Shown in pieces: positions 1-7,885 of a stretch of 24,839 nt of DNA. Position numbers and translations under genes: made by a program. The stretch comes from Tateyamaria sp. Lineage in GTDB: Bacteria; Pseudomonadota; Alphaproteobacteria; Rhodobacterales; Rhodobacteraceae. The stretch's first letter is position 1. Each line of letters begins with the position of its first letter. The stretch spans positions 1 through 24,839 of the forward strand of contig JABITU010000035.1 of the NCBI GenBank assembly GCA_018668195.1, in the 5' to 3' direction. Below the pieces are notes generated by a model. The model was not told the DNA's origin. It did no database searches and saw only the letters and a program-made list of their open reading frames with translations.

Positions 1-378
1 GGGATCGAACGCGAAGCAAGCTATCGCGCTGTCGCCGAAAAACGCATTGCTTCAGTTCGTAAGTTCGACCGTGATGCGCTGACGGTTTCGGCGTCAAAAC
101 GAGCAGAACCGCGCGTGCCCTTTGGTCAGCTGGTCGAGCGCGGCATGTTGCGCCCAGGTGAAGAGCTTTATTCGATGAACAAACGCCACAGGGCCAAAGT
201 GCGTGCTGACGGTACACTGATCGGTGATGATATCAAGGGATCGATCCATCAGGTGGGTGCGCATCTGGAGGGTGCGCCCAGCTGTAACGGATGGACTTAT
301 TGGTGCTTTAAACGCGATGGCAAGATTGTTCCGATCGATGTTCTGCGCCAGCAAATCCGGTCCGAGATGCATTCATAA
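1..378 (+). CDS. ccrM: CcrM-type adenine DNA methyltransferase, C-terminal part (5' end cut by window)
   Basis: The frame is open from base 1 to a TAA at 376-378, giving the last 125 residues. The first ~25 (GIEREASYRAVAEKRI) match the end of the methyltransferase fold in N6-adenine methylases. From about residue 39 on there is a RAMA-type domain, with PFGQLVERG, GSIHQVGA and CNGWTYW as readable landmarks. That C-terminal domain is typical of CcrM, the orphan methylase that modifies adenine in GANTC and marks replication state in alphaproteobacteria. Catalytic motifs (DPPY, FxGxG) would lie outside the window, so activity cannot be judged here. An internal GTG at 115 is not a credible start because homology extends upstream of it. 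The identity is a strong family match; GANTC specificity is inferred from the family. Confidence 0.9.
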   Translation, partial: GIEREASYRAVAEKRIASVRKFDRDALTVSASKRAEPRVPFGQLVERGMLRPGEELYSMNKRHRAKVRADGTLIGDDIKGSIHQVGAHLEGAPSCNGWTYWCFKRDGKIVPIDVLRQQIRSEMHS

Positions 379-543
379 GCTGATCCTTGCATTGAGCCTG
401 AATCGATTATTCCCCCCTTTTTATGCCGTTCTCGATTGGGCGAGCTGAAAATATGGCTCATTCGAGAAATGCAAAGTTTTCACAACACCGCTGGTGCCTG
501 CGGCCTTTGACTCCAGTAGTTGAACGTAAGGCGCTATACCTTG

Positions 544-572
544 GCCTCGCCTTTTTTGGCGGGGCTTTTTTT
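544..572 (+). terminator. Rho-independent terminator
   Basis: An 8-bp stem (GCCTCGCC / GGCGGGGC, one G-T wobble) closes a six-T loop and is followed by seven Ts. There is no A-tract on the left side, so it works in the plus direction only. It lies 166 bases after the ccrM stop and just before the cyclase gene, so it separates the two. The rest of the 379-619 gap shows no open frame of note. Confidence 0.85.
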
Positions 573-619
573 ATTGGAAATAATGACTAGGTGCACTGAA
601 AACATAGGGAGACTATACA

Positions 620-1981
620 ATGACTGACGCAAGTACTGGCTTTTTACCCAGCCCGTTTGGTCGGCGCGCCGCGCAGTCAGATGACATGCCAGAGCATCGC
701 TATGCGCAAGAGGCTTTGGCGCGCAACAAGCGTGAAGGCTTGGAACTTGCAGTCAAGGCGCGGATCGGCGCGCTGTTGGCAACGTCGGTACTGCTTGTCT
801 ACCTCAATCCTCAGTGGAACGTAATCTGGTACCTGTTTCTGTCATTTTGTTTGATTCTGGTCGGGCTACTGCAGCGGCGTGTTGGACGGGTCGGGCAATC
901 GCGTGCGGAACTGGGCCTGTTGTTTCTCGATTTACTGATCATGACGGTTGGCTTGTTGGCGCCAAACCCGTTGTTCGACCGGGAGATACCCACTGCGCTG
1001 ATCTACCGGTTCGAAGCCTTTCAATTCTTCTATGTCTTTCTTGCCGTTGGCATATTAACCTATTCTTGGCGCACAATCGTTTTGTTTGGGTTCTGGACGC
1101 TGACCTTGTGGATGTTGGGGGCAGTCTGTGTTTCGTGGTTTGGCATAATCGATCCACGATTGTCCGAATTAGCGATAATGATGTTCCCTGATTATCCCGA
1201 CCTTGTCTTTCTGATGGATCCCAACATTGTGAACTGGGACCTGCGCGTGCAGCAGGTCGTGGTGTTTTTCATCGTGGCTATAATCTTGGCGATCACGGTA
1301 CGCCGGTATCAGGATCTGGTGTTGAACAGTGCAGAAATGGTCCGCGAGCGGACAAATCTTGCGCGTTATTTCAGCCCTACGATGGTTGAAGAATTATCGA
1401 CAAAGGACGAACCGCTTGGTCAAATTCGCAGCCATGACGCGGCCATTCTATTTGTCGATATTGCTGGCTTTACCGCTTACGCTGATGGGCGTCCCCCCGA
1501 AGAGGTCATCGATACGCTGCGCGCCTTTCATGCACGGATGGAAAGCGAGGTGTTTGCACACGGTGGAACATTGGACAAATATCTGGGGGACGGGTTGATG
1601 GCGACCTTTGGAACGCCTTTGCCACAAAATGATGACGCAGCACGTGCCATGGCTTGCGTTATTGCCATGGCGGATCGTATGGATACTTTGAACGCAGATA
1701 GACGTATCGATGGGCTGGAACAGATTGACGCCCGGTTCGGACTGCATTTCGGGCCGGTTGTTCTGGGCGATATTGGCGCCAACCGTCTAGAATTTGCTGT
1801 GCTTGGGGATGCGGTGAACGTGGCCAGCAGGCTCGAGGGATTGACCCGCAAGCTTGAGGTTAAAGGCATCATCAGCGATGAAGCTGTTCGTGCTGCGGGT
1901 GTTCACACTGGTCTGCGTCGCGCCCCGGATCAGGTTGTGCGCGGTGTGAGCGATCCGCTGGCTGTCTGGGTATTGGATTGA
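620..1981 (+). CDS. Membrane-anchored class III adenylate/guanylate cyclase
   Basis: The 453-residue protein makes a cyclic nucleotide, most likely cAMP, in the cytoplasm from a membrane-bound platform. About six hydrophobic segments fill residues 45-230 (roughly 46-62, 68-86, 98-116, 132-148, 152-174, 211-227). The class III catalytic domain follows from about residue 265. Visible catalytic residues are the metal-binding Asp280 (FVDIAGFTAY) and Asp324 (YLGDGLMATFG), Lys320 and Asp397 (LGDAVNVASR), which are the adenine-selecting pair, and Asn400 and Arg404 for the transition state. The set is complete, so activity and ATP preference are expected. AGGGAG at 606-611 supports the ATG. The gene sits alone behind a terminator and converges with the alkB-like gene. 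The signal it senses is unknown; the membrane part resembles no sensor domain I can name. Confidence 0.9.
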   Translation: MTDASTGFLPSPFGRRAAQSDDMPEHRYAQEALARNKREGLELAVKARIGALLATSVLLVYLNPQWNVIWYLFLSFCLILVGLLQRRVGRVGQSRAELGLLFLDLLIMTVGLLAPNPLFDREIPTALIYRFEAFQFFYVFLAVGILTYSWRTIVLFGFWTLTLWMLGAVCVSWFGIIDPRLSELAIMMFPDYPDLVFLMDPNIVNWDLRVQQVVVFFIVAIILAITVRRYQDLVLNSAEMVRERTNLARYFSPTMVEELSTKDEPLGQIRSHDAAILFVDIAGFTAYADGRPPEEVIDTLRAFHARMESEVFAHGGTLDKYLGDGLMATFGTPLPQNDDAARAMACVIAMADRMDTLNADRRIDGLEQIDARFGLHFGPVVLGDIGANRLEFAVLGDAVNVASRLEGLTRKLEVKGIISDEAVRAAGVHTGLRRAPDQVVRGVSDPLAVWVLD

Positions 1982-2046
1982 GCGCTGGCCGAGGTATTGG
2001 GCGCGCTTGTCCATGGCTGGTTTATCCTAAAGTCGCGTGTTGATCT

Positions 2047-3183
2047 CTATCTTGGCAAAGGGTTGGTGGCCTTGTCATAGGCTCTCCAATCGGTGATTTC
2101 AGGGTAGTACATCTCGCGCCACTTTTGGACCCGTGGGTTCATCATCGGCTTCCAAAGCCGTGGAAGCATCGCGTAGATTGTCATCACCGGATAACCATAA
2201 GGAAGCTGCGGGGCCTCTGCTTCGGTGTAGTTTTGTAGAATCGGAAAGCGGCGGCTGGGTTTGAAATGGTGATCGGAATGTCGCTGCAGGTTGATCAATA
2301 GCCAATTCGTTGCCTTGTGCGCAGCATTCCATGAATGCTGTGGTTTGACATGTTCATATTTGCCATCGCCCAAGTGTTTGCGCGTTAACCCGTAGTGTTC
2401 GATGTAGTTCACCAGTTCGAGCTGCCATATCGCAACGCCGGCCTGTACAAGAAACAAACCAACCCCGGCCCAGCCACTGACGGCATAGGCCAACAGCAGA
2501 AATACAAGTTGAAGGTAGCCGTATTTCCAAAAAGGGTTTGAAGTGTCAGTCACGGGCAAACCCTTGCGCGCAAGCATGGCTTTTTCTGCGCTCCATGCTG
2601 ACAAAAAACACTGCTTCAATACCCGCGCGTAGAAACGGTAAAAGCTTTCGCCTAGACGCGCCGTGACGGGATCACGCGGGGTCGCTACATAGCGGTGATG
2701 CACCAGCAGATGCTCGGATCGGAAATGTGAATAAAGCACCATCGCCAAGAGCACATCGGCAAGCCAGCGTTCCAGTTTATCCTTTTGGTGCATGAGTTCA
2801 TGGCTGTAGTTGATGCCCACTGTGCCCGTTATCACACCAACACCAAAGAATACGGCGACTTTTTCCACGGTATTAAGATGGTCTGCCGGTGCCACGTACC
2901 ATAGCAGGCTGTAAAGCATGGCGAGCTGCACAGGCACCCATGCGGTTGTGAGGATGCGATACCATTTCAGATCTTCTTCGGTCGTATCGGGATCTGCGTT
3001 GGTGCTGTTTAGGCCGATAGTAAAGTCGAGAATCGAGAACATGAACCAAGTGGCAAATGGCAATAGCAACACTGTCCAACTGCCGTAGATGGCACTGACC
3101 CAAGCCAAAGGCACCAGCAGGAACGAGACCCAGAACGGCAGTGCATTCTGTATTCTTCCTACAAGTTCTGGGGGTAGTGTCAT
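2047..3183 (-). CDS. alkB: AlkB-type integral-membrane alkane 1-monooxygenase
   Basis: The protein (378 residues from the chosen start) belongs to the non-haem di-iron membrane hydroxylases, which oxidise terminal methyl groups of alkanes or related chains with electrons from rubredoxin. All histidine motifs are present: HELMH (128-132), EHLLVHH (157-163), NYIEHYG (259-265) and LQRHSDHH (299-306). The last two separate AlkB from ordinary fatty acid desaturases. Several hydrophobic segments surround them. The ATG at 3183 is chosen because AAAGGA stands 8 bases upstream; an in-frame TTG at 3243 would add 20 unconvincing residues. It lies 81 bases downstream of mutY on the same strand. No rubredoxin, rubredoxin reductase or alkS-type regulator is nearby, so substrate and electron donor are open, and a fatty-acyl or other hydrocarbon substrate is possible. 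Confidence 0.85.
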   Translation of the reverse strand: MTLPPELVGRIQNALPFWVSFLLVPLAWVSAIYGSWTVLLLPFATWFMFSILDFTIGLNSTNADPDTTEEDLKWYRILTTAWVPVQLAMLYSLLWYVAPADHLNTVEKVAVFFGVGVITGTVGINYSHELMHQKDKLERWLADVLLAMVLYSHFRSEHLLVHHRYVATPRDPVTARLGESFYRFYARVLKQCFLSAWSAEKAMLARKGLPVTDTSNPFWKYGYLQLVFLLLAYAVSGWAGVGLFLVQAGVAIWQLELVNYIEHYGLTRKHLGDGKYEHVKPQHSWNAAHKATNWLLINLQRHSDHHFKPSRRFPILQNYTEAEAPQLPYGYPVMTIYAMLPRLWKPMMNPRVQKWREMYYPEITDWRAYDKATNPLPR

Positions 3184-3264
3184 GGCAGCGATCCTTTGAT
3201 TGAGCGCACACATCTTATATGTTGCTCTTGCTACACCTGCCAAGTGTAACGCAGCGCTGCAACT

Positions 3265-4323
3265 TTAGACATGAGTAAGATCGAAAGCTTTTCGCATCAC
3301 CGTTGGCAAATCAGTTGGGCGGAACTGTGCGCGTGGTAAAAAGCTGCCTGTGTTCGGTTGCGCCTCTGCGCCAACATCTGCGGTCATCACGTCAAGTATT
3401 AGGTGGAAATGGGTAAAGGTGTGGCGCACTTCTGTTGCTAGCTTTTGCCAGCGCGCCTCCATCGGCGGGTTTTGCGGAAGATCCTCAGTTGCAAGCACCC
3501 AATCCGAACCGGGCCAGCCCAGCATGCCACCCAAAAGACCCTTTTCCGGCCGGGTCTCTAACAGCATCGCCCCATCACTGCGCCGCGCGATATAGACGGT
3601 ACCACGCCGAACAGGCTTTGGTGCTTTGGGAATTTTTCGCGGCAGGTCAGCGGCGGTGCCTTTGATGCGTGCGGCGCAGGGCGTCCGCCAGGGACAAATG
3701 CCACAGGTTGGCGATTTTGGGGTGCAGATTGTAGCGCCAAGGTCCATCACAGCCTGAGCGTAATCGCCGGGGCGCAGCGCAGGGGTGAGCCTATCAGCAT
3801 ATGCTGTCAAAACTGGTTTTGATTTGGGCAGGGGGGCATGTTCGTCATAAAGTCTTGCCATGACGCGTTCAACATTGCCATCCACGACAGTGTAGCGCAG
3901 ATCAAATGCGATAGAGGCAATGGCTGCCGCAGTGTAGGGCCCGATGCCTGGCAATTTCAGCAAGGCTGCATGATCTTTTGGAAATGCACAGCCATGTTCA
4001 GTCACCACCACGCGGGCGCATTTCAATAGGTTGCGTGCCCGAGCATAATAGCCAAGCCCCGCCCATTCACCCATGACATCCGCATCTTTGGCAGCAGCAA
4101 GGGCGCTGACCGTTGGCCAGCGGTTGATGAATCGTTCAAAATAGGCTGTGACGGCCGCAACAGTAGTCTGTTGCAGCATTATTTCTGACATCCAGACTGC
4201 ATAGGGATCGGGGCTGTGCCCGGCAGCTTTATCGGCAGGGGACACCCGCCATGGCATGTTGCGGGCATGCTGGTCATACCAATCAAGCAAGTCGCTGCTA
4301 AGCTTGGCGTTATGGTCACGCAA
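3265..4323 (-). CDS. mutY: A/G-specific adenine DNA glycosylase MutY
   Basis: MutY removes adenine mispaired with 8-oxoguanine. The 352-residue protein shows the complete layout: Glu47 in SEIMLQQT (adenine activation), the helix-hairpin-helix LPGIGPYTA (124-132), catalytic Asp148 in VVDGNVERV, and four cluster cysteines C200-X6-C207-X2-C210-X5-C216 for a [4Fe-4S] centre. A NUDIX-like 8-oxoG recognition domain fills about 235-350. The start is a TTG at 4321-4323, supported by an AAGGAG 8 bases upstream and by conservation of the N-terminal region; the next in-frame Met is residue 23 and would remove part of the fold. It is divergent from dciA, with an 83-base shared upstream region, and precedes the alkB-like gene. 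Confidence 0.95.
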   Translation of the reverse strand: MRDHNAKLSSDLLDWYDQHARNMPWRVSPADKAAGHSPDPYAVWMSEIMLQQTTVAAVTAYFERFINRWPTVSALAAAKDADVMGEWAGLGYYARARNLLKCARVVVTEHGCAFPKDHAALLKLPGIGPYTAAAIASIAFDLRYTVVDGNVERVMARLYDEHAPLPKSKPVLTAYADRLTPALRPGDYAQAVMDLGATICTPKSPTCGICPWRTPCAARIKGTAADLPRKIPKAPKPVRRGTVYIARRSDGAMLLETRPEKGLLGGMLGWPGSDWVLATEDLPQNPPMEARWQKLATEVRHTFTHFHLILDVMTADVGAEAQPNTGSFLPRAQFRPTDLPTVMRKAFDLTHV

Positions 4324-4331
4324 AATTTATG

Positions 4332-4337
4332 CTCCTT
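4332..4337 (-). promoter_or_regulatory. Shine-Dalgarno site deciding the mutY TTG start
   Basis: Read on the minus strand this is AAGGAG, 8 bases before the TTG at 4323. It is the only strong ribosome binding site here and fixes the rare start codon for mutY. Confidence 0.75.
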
Positions 4338-4406
4338 TACAGCATCTAATCTGGGGTCTGGGAAGCGCTTAGGCTATCATATGCTTATCTGAGGGAGAAC
4401 ATAGAC

Positions 4407-4928
4407 ATGGCCACGCGTCGCGCCAGCACAAAAGGGTTCAAACGGACAGCATCATTGCTGACTGGGCGTATTCGGCAGGCCAGCGAAAGCCGGGGCTTTG
4501 CTCAGAGCCGTCTGTTGACCGATTGGGCAGAGGTTGTTGGGCCGGATATCGCCGCTGTCGCACGCCCAGTCGAAGTAAGCTATGGCCGTGGTGGACTTGG
4601 GGCAACGTTGACCCTGCTGACGACGGGTGCGCAAGCGCCCATGCTGGAGATGCAAAAAGAACAGCTGCGCACAAAGGTAAACGGGGTCTATGGGTATAAC
4701 GCGATTGCACGTATCCGTATAACTCAGACCGCCGCTACTGGTTTTGCTGAAGGACGAGTTGCATTTGAGCATTCATCGGTTGAGAAAGGCCCCAAGGTAC
4801 CGAATGCCGAGATGCACCAGCAGGCCTCTGCCGTGGTGTCTCCGGTCCAAGACGAAACATTGCGCGAAGCACTCGAACGGCTGGGCGCACATATTCTGAC
4901 AAAAGAAAAACAAGGAAACCGCTCATGA
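4407..4928 (+). CDS. dciA: DUF721 / DciA family protein (probable replicative helicase loader)
   Basis: The 173-residue protein carries a DUF721 (DciA-type) domain over about residues 10-110, recognisable by LLTDWAEVVGPDIA and the LEMQKEQLRTKVN region. DciA proteins assist loading of the DnaB helicase in bacteria that lack DnaC, which includes most alphaproteobacteria. The remaining ~60 residues are polar and probably flexible. GAGGGAG (4391-4397) lies 9 bases before the ATG. The stop overlaps the start of the next gene by ATGA, so translation is probably coupled to the DsbA-like protein, a neighbour pairing I recall as common in alphaproteobacteria. Function is inferred from the family; an RNA-binding or unrelated role cannot be excluded for individual DUF721 proteins. 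Confidence 0.8.
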   Translation: MATRRASTKGFKRTASLLTGRIRQASESRGFAQSRLLTDWAEVVGPDIAAVARPVEVSYGRGGLGATLTLLTTGAQAPMLEMQKEQLRTKVNGVYGYNAIARIRITQTAATGFAEGRVAFEHSSVEKGPKVPNAEMHQQASAVVSPVQDETLREALERLGAHILTKEKQGNRS

Positions 4929-5611
4929 ACCGCATTCTTGCCGTACTGGCTGTTGCCATCGGTGTCGCTGGATACTTCTGGTACAGTTCCGCTCCGTCAA
5001 ACCGCCTAGACAATCCACAGGCCACGGCCTTGTTGGGGGCTGCGAATGCCCAGACTACAGAAGAGAATATTGACACATCCTCTGTTGTGGACATGAGCAT
5101 TGGCAATCCGGACGCACCTGTGACGGTGATTGAGTACGCCAGTTATACTTGTCCTCATTGCGCAAATTTTCACACTGGAAACTACAAAAAACTAAAGGCT
5201 GAATTTATCGATACCGGCAAGATCAACTTCATATATCGTGAGGTGTATTTTGATCGCTTTGGTCTGTGGGCGTCATCTATTGCGCGCTGCGCGGGCCCCG
5301 ACAAGTTCTTTGGCATCACCGATCTGCTTTACGCCAGTCAGGCCGAATGGTCGCGTGCAGGTGGCGGTGATCCAAGCGTCATTGTGGGCGAATTGCGCAA
5401 AATTGGACGTCTGGCTGGTTTGAGCAGCGAGGCGATAGAAGGATGTTTACAGGATGGTGAAAGCCTGCGGACGCTGGTGGCCTGGTATCAGGAAAATGCC
5501 GAGCGGGATGGTGTGCGTTCCACACCCAGTTTTGTTATCAACGGCACCACTTACAACAACATGCCCTTTGATGAAATGAAATCACTGATCATTGATGCTA
5601 GCGGCTCATGA
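4925..5611 (+). CDS. DsbA-family thiol:disulfide oxidoreductase, membrane-anchored or secreted
   Basis: The 228-residue protein opens with a hydrophobic segment (residues 4-20, after an Arg) that serves as a signal or anchor for periplasmic export. A linker to about residue 55 follows, then a thioredoxin fold with the redox pair C76-P-H-C79 in ASYTCPHCANF and the cis-proline loop at STPSFVING (Pro201). The helical insertion between them is of DsbA/BdbD type. CPHC with TPSF suggests an oxidase or a dedicated thiol-exchange protein of the periplasm. The ATG overlaps the dciA stop and has AAGGAA just upstream. The 3' end overlaps the CoA-transferase gene by ATGA. A cleavage site is not obvious, although the ANAQTT stretch near residues 40-45 could be one. 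Confidence 0.85.
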   Translation: MNRILAVLAVAIGVAGYFWYSSAPSNRLDNPQATALLGAANAQTTEENIDTSSVVDMSIGNPDAPVTVIEYASYTCPHCANFHTGNYKKLKAEFIDTGKINFIYREVYFDRFGLWASSIARCAGPDKFFGITDLLYASQAEWSRAGGGDPSVIVGELRKIGRLAGLSSEAIEGCLQDGESLRTLVAWYQENAERDGVRSTPSFVINGTTYNNMPFDEMKSLIIDASGS

Positions 5612-6735
5612 CATCCGCAGGTGAGGGCCCTCTGACCGGGTTGCGTGTTGTGGAGCTGGCGCGGGTTCTGGCGGGGCCTTGGGCAGGGCAGACACTCTCT
5701 GACTTAGGGGCAGAGGTCATCAAGGTCGAGGCGCCGCAGGGTGATGATACACGCCAATGGGGCCCGCCCTTTGTGACGCGTGACGATGATGTATCGGCTG
5801 CCTATTTCCATTCTACCAACCGGGGCAAAGCGTCTGTCGTCATCGACTTCAAGACTGAGGCTGGTCAAGTCCAATTGCGCGAGCTGATCGGGACGGCGGA
5901 TATCCTGATCGAGAACTTCAAGGTTGGCGGGTTGGCCAAGTACGAGTTGGACTATGCAAGTCTGAAAGACGTGTTTCCTGAGCTTATCTATTGTTCCGTT
6001 ACAGGGTTTGGGCAGACAGGCCCTTATGCCCATCGGGCAGGCTATGACTTTATTATTCAGGGTATGTCCGGGTTGATGTCGATTACAGGAGAACCCGGCG
6101 GTCAACCGCAAAAAACTGGCGTTGCGATTACCGATATTTTCACTGGCGTATATGCTACGACTGCGATTTTGGCAGCGGTGCATCAGCGTGCGCAAACCGG
6201 ACGAGGCCAGCACATCGACATGTCTTTGCTGGATGTTGCGGTGGCGATAACGGCAAATCAGGCAATGAATTATCTGACCAGCGGCGTGGCCCCGGGAATG
6301 ATGGGCAATGCACATATGAACCTGACGCCCTATCAGGTTTTTGATTGTGCTGACGGGCACATCATAATCGCCACGGGCAACGACGGTCAGTACCAACGCT
6401 TGTGTCACATTTTAGGCTTGGACGACATGGCGAAAGCGCCAGATTTTTTACGTAATTCCAACCGGATTGCCAATCGCGAAACCCTGACCGGGCTGTTGAC
6501 ACAAGCGACGCGCCAGCGCTGCCGCGCCGATTTACTGGCGGCCTGCGAGGCAGAGGGGGTGCCGGCGGGACCGATCAATGATCTTGCGGATGTGATGGCT
6601 GACCCTCAGGTTCAGGCGCGCGGTATGGAGATTGCACTAGACGGTGTTCCGGGCATCCGCACGCCCATTGTCTTTTCGGATGCCGAACTAGACTTGCATC
6701 GGCCCGCGCCCAAGCTGGGCGAAGACAGCGCCTGA
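5608..6735 (+). CDS. Class III (CaiB/BaiF family) CoA-transferase
   Basis: The 375-residue protein moves CoA between a thioester and a free carboxylic acid. The N-terminal signature is clear: LRVVELARVLAGPWAGQ, then LGAEVIKVEAP and a GDDTRQWGPP stretch. The catalytic Asp is most likely Asp176 in GVAITDIFTGVYA, and GRGQHIDMSLLD (198-209) is the usual conserved block after it. Length is normal for the family (about 375-400). The ATG overlaps the previous stop by ATGA, making it the third gene of a tight operon with dciA and the DsbA-like gene, though no functional link is evident. The CoA donor and acid (succinyl-CoA, formyl-CoA, a dicarboxylate, or an alpha-methylacyl-CoA racemase-like reaction) cannot be read from the sequence. 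Confidence 0.9.
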   Translation: MTSAGEGPLTGLRVVELARVLAGPWAGQTLSDLGAEVIKVEAPQGDDTRQWGPPFVTRDDDVSAAYFHSTNRGKASVVIDFKTEAGQVQLRELIGTADILIENFKVGGLAKYELDYASLKDVFPELIYCSVTGFGQTGPYAHRAGYDFIIQGMSGLMSITGEPGGQPQKTGVAITDIFTGVYATTAILAAVHQRAQTGRGQHIDMSLLDVAVAITANQAMNYLTSGVAPGMMGNAHMNLTPYQVFDCADGHIIIATGNDGQYQRLCHILGLDDMAKAPDFLRNSNRIANRETLTGLLTQATRQRCRADLLAACEAEGVPAGPINDLADVMADPQVQARGMEIALDGVPGIRTPIVFSDAELDLHRPAPKLGEDSA

Positions 6736-6777
6736 AAACACTGCCAAAATGAGATGCTCGTGCACCACACGATGTTT

Positions 6778-6798
6778 GCACATGCTGTTGACATGTGC
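6778..6798. repeat. Inverted repeat in a convergent gap
   Basis: A perfect 7-bp inverted repeat (GCACATG / CATGTGC) with a 7-base loop lies between the converging CoA-transferase and lpxK genes. Neither arm is followed by a real T-tract, so it is at best a weak bidirectional terminator. The remainder of 6736-6892 holds nothing recognisable. Confidence 0.4.
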
Positions 6799-6892
6799 GC
6801 TTTCCGCTTGTCGAGGAGGTATTTTCCGGACAGTGGAATCTATCACGTTTGACGTAACATGCGAAGCATTGCTCATGGCCTAATGCTTTAGG

Positions 6893-7885
6893 CTATGTCT
6901 TTGATAGACTTGTAAGACGCGCATCGAGGGCGGTTGTGTCTTGGAATTGCAACCTGACGGGCAGTGTGATGACCTTGGACCGGTAGGCTGGAGGCAGGCG
7001 GGCCGCGTCTTTTTCAGTTGTGACGAGTTGGGCGCCTTTGCTTCGGGCTTCGGTTTCAAGCCGGTTAAGCAGGGTCGTGGAAAGCGGTTGATGGTCGGCC
7101 AGTGCTTCGGTCCGCAGGAGCGTGGCGCCAAGCTTGCGCAGTGTGGCAAAGAATTTCTCGGGACGACCAATGCCTGCGAATGCGATCAGAGGCGTGTCGG
7201 TCCAGTCCATACCGGTTTGCAGCGGTGCCAAACTTGCGCGGATCCGGTTAAGGTTTTGTGGCACAGTGGAGGTATCAAAGTTGTCCTGTGCAGCTTTGTT
7301 CCCGATAGTCAGCAGCAGGTCGGCTCGGGCCAGCCCTACGGTTGCTGGTTCGCGCAATGGTCCAGCGGGCAGGCATAGACCGTTGCCAAAGCCGGTTTCA
7401 GCATCGACGACGACGATGGTCAGATCGTGAGCGAGGCTAGGATTTTGAAAGCCGTCATCAAGAATGATTGCGGTTGCACCTGCGTCTATGGCGGCACGCG
7501 CGCCAGCGGCGCGGTCTCGTGCAACCCATGTCCGGGCAAAGGCGCTGAGCAGAAGCGGTTCGTCGCCTGTTTGAGCGGCCTTGTGACGGCTGGGGTCAAC
7601 CTCAGTCGGGGTGGCGAGGTTCCCACCATGGCCACGGCTCACGATATGTGGATCAAAGTACAGGTCACGCAGTCGTTCGGTTATGGCCATGACAGTTGGA
7701 GTCTTGCCTGTGCCGCCTGCGTTTATGTTGCCAATACAGATGACCGGGACGGACATTTGGGACCGGGCGCCCCTAGCAAGCCTTTGAGCGGTTGCCATTG
7801 CGTAAAGAGAGCCGAGAGGTGACAGAAAGCGTGCACACCAGTGGCTTGGCCCACGGGCAGATGTCCAGAAGGCAGGCGAGCGCAT
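6893..7885 (-). CDS. lpxK: Tetraacyldisaccharide 4'-kinase LpxK
   Basis: LpxK phosphorylates the 4' position of the lipid A disaccharide at the inner membrane. The 330-residue protein has the N-terminal amphipathic or hydrophobic segment (residues 18-32), the P-loop GNINAGGTGKT (52-62), an SRGHGG block (83-88) and the LDDGFQN motif (142-148), all hallmarks of LpxK. Length is normal. Its ATG shares a base with the TAA of the upstream waaA-like gene (TAATG), so the two are translationally coupled, in line with consecutive roles in Kdo-lipid A assembly. It is the last gene of the minus-strand block and converges with the CoA-transferase gene. Confidence 0.95.
   Translation of the reverse strand: MRSPAFWTSARGPSHWCARFLSPLGSLYAMATAQRLARGARSQMSVPVICIGNINAGGTGKTPTVMAITERLRDLYFDPHIVSRGHGGNLATPTEVDPSRHKAAQTGDEPLLLSAFARTWVARDRAAGARAAIDAGATAIILDDGFQNPSLAHDLTIVVVDAETGFGNGLCLPAGPLREPATVGLARADLLLTIGNKAAQDNFDTSTVPQNLNRIRASLAPLQTGMDWTDTPLIAFAGIGRPEKFFATLRKLGATLLRTEALADHQPLSTTLLNRLETEARSKGAQLVTTEKDAARLPPAYRSKVITLPVRLQFQDTTALDARLTSLSKT

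Noticed and set aside
400..513. Two GANTC sites (400-404 and 509-513) upstream of the cyclase, next to ccrM
   Set aside because: About one such site is expected by chance in a stretch this long, so no claim of methylation-controlled expression is made.
1982..2046. Possible bidirectional terminator between the converging cyclase and alkB-like genes
   Set aside because: Only a 5-bp GC-rich inverted match (AGCGC/GCGCT) with a long loop and no T-tract.
5704..6408. Long antisense open frame (234 codons) within the CoA-transferase gene
   Set aside because: It is a shadow of the well-supported plus-strand gene and has no family signature or ribosome site.
4407..6735. dciA, DsbA-like and CoA-transferase as a functional pathway
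   Set aside because: The ATGA overlaps show co-translation, but the three functions have no evident common substrate.
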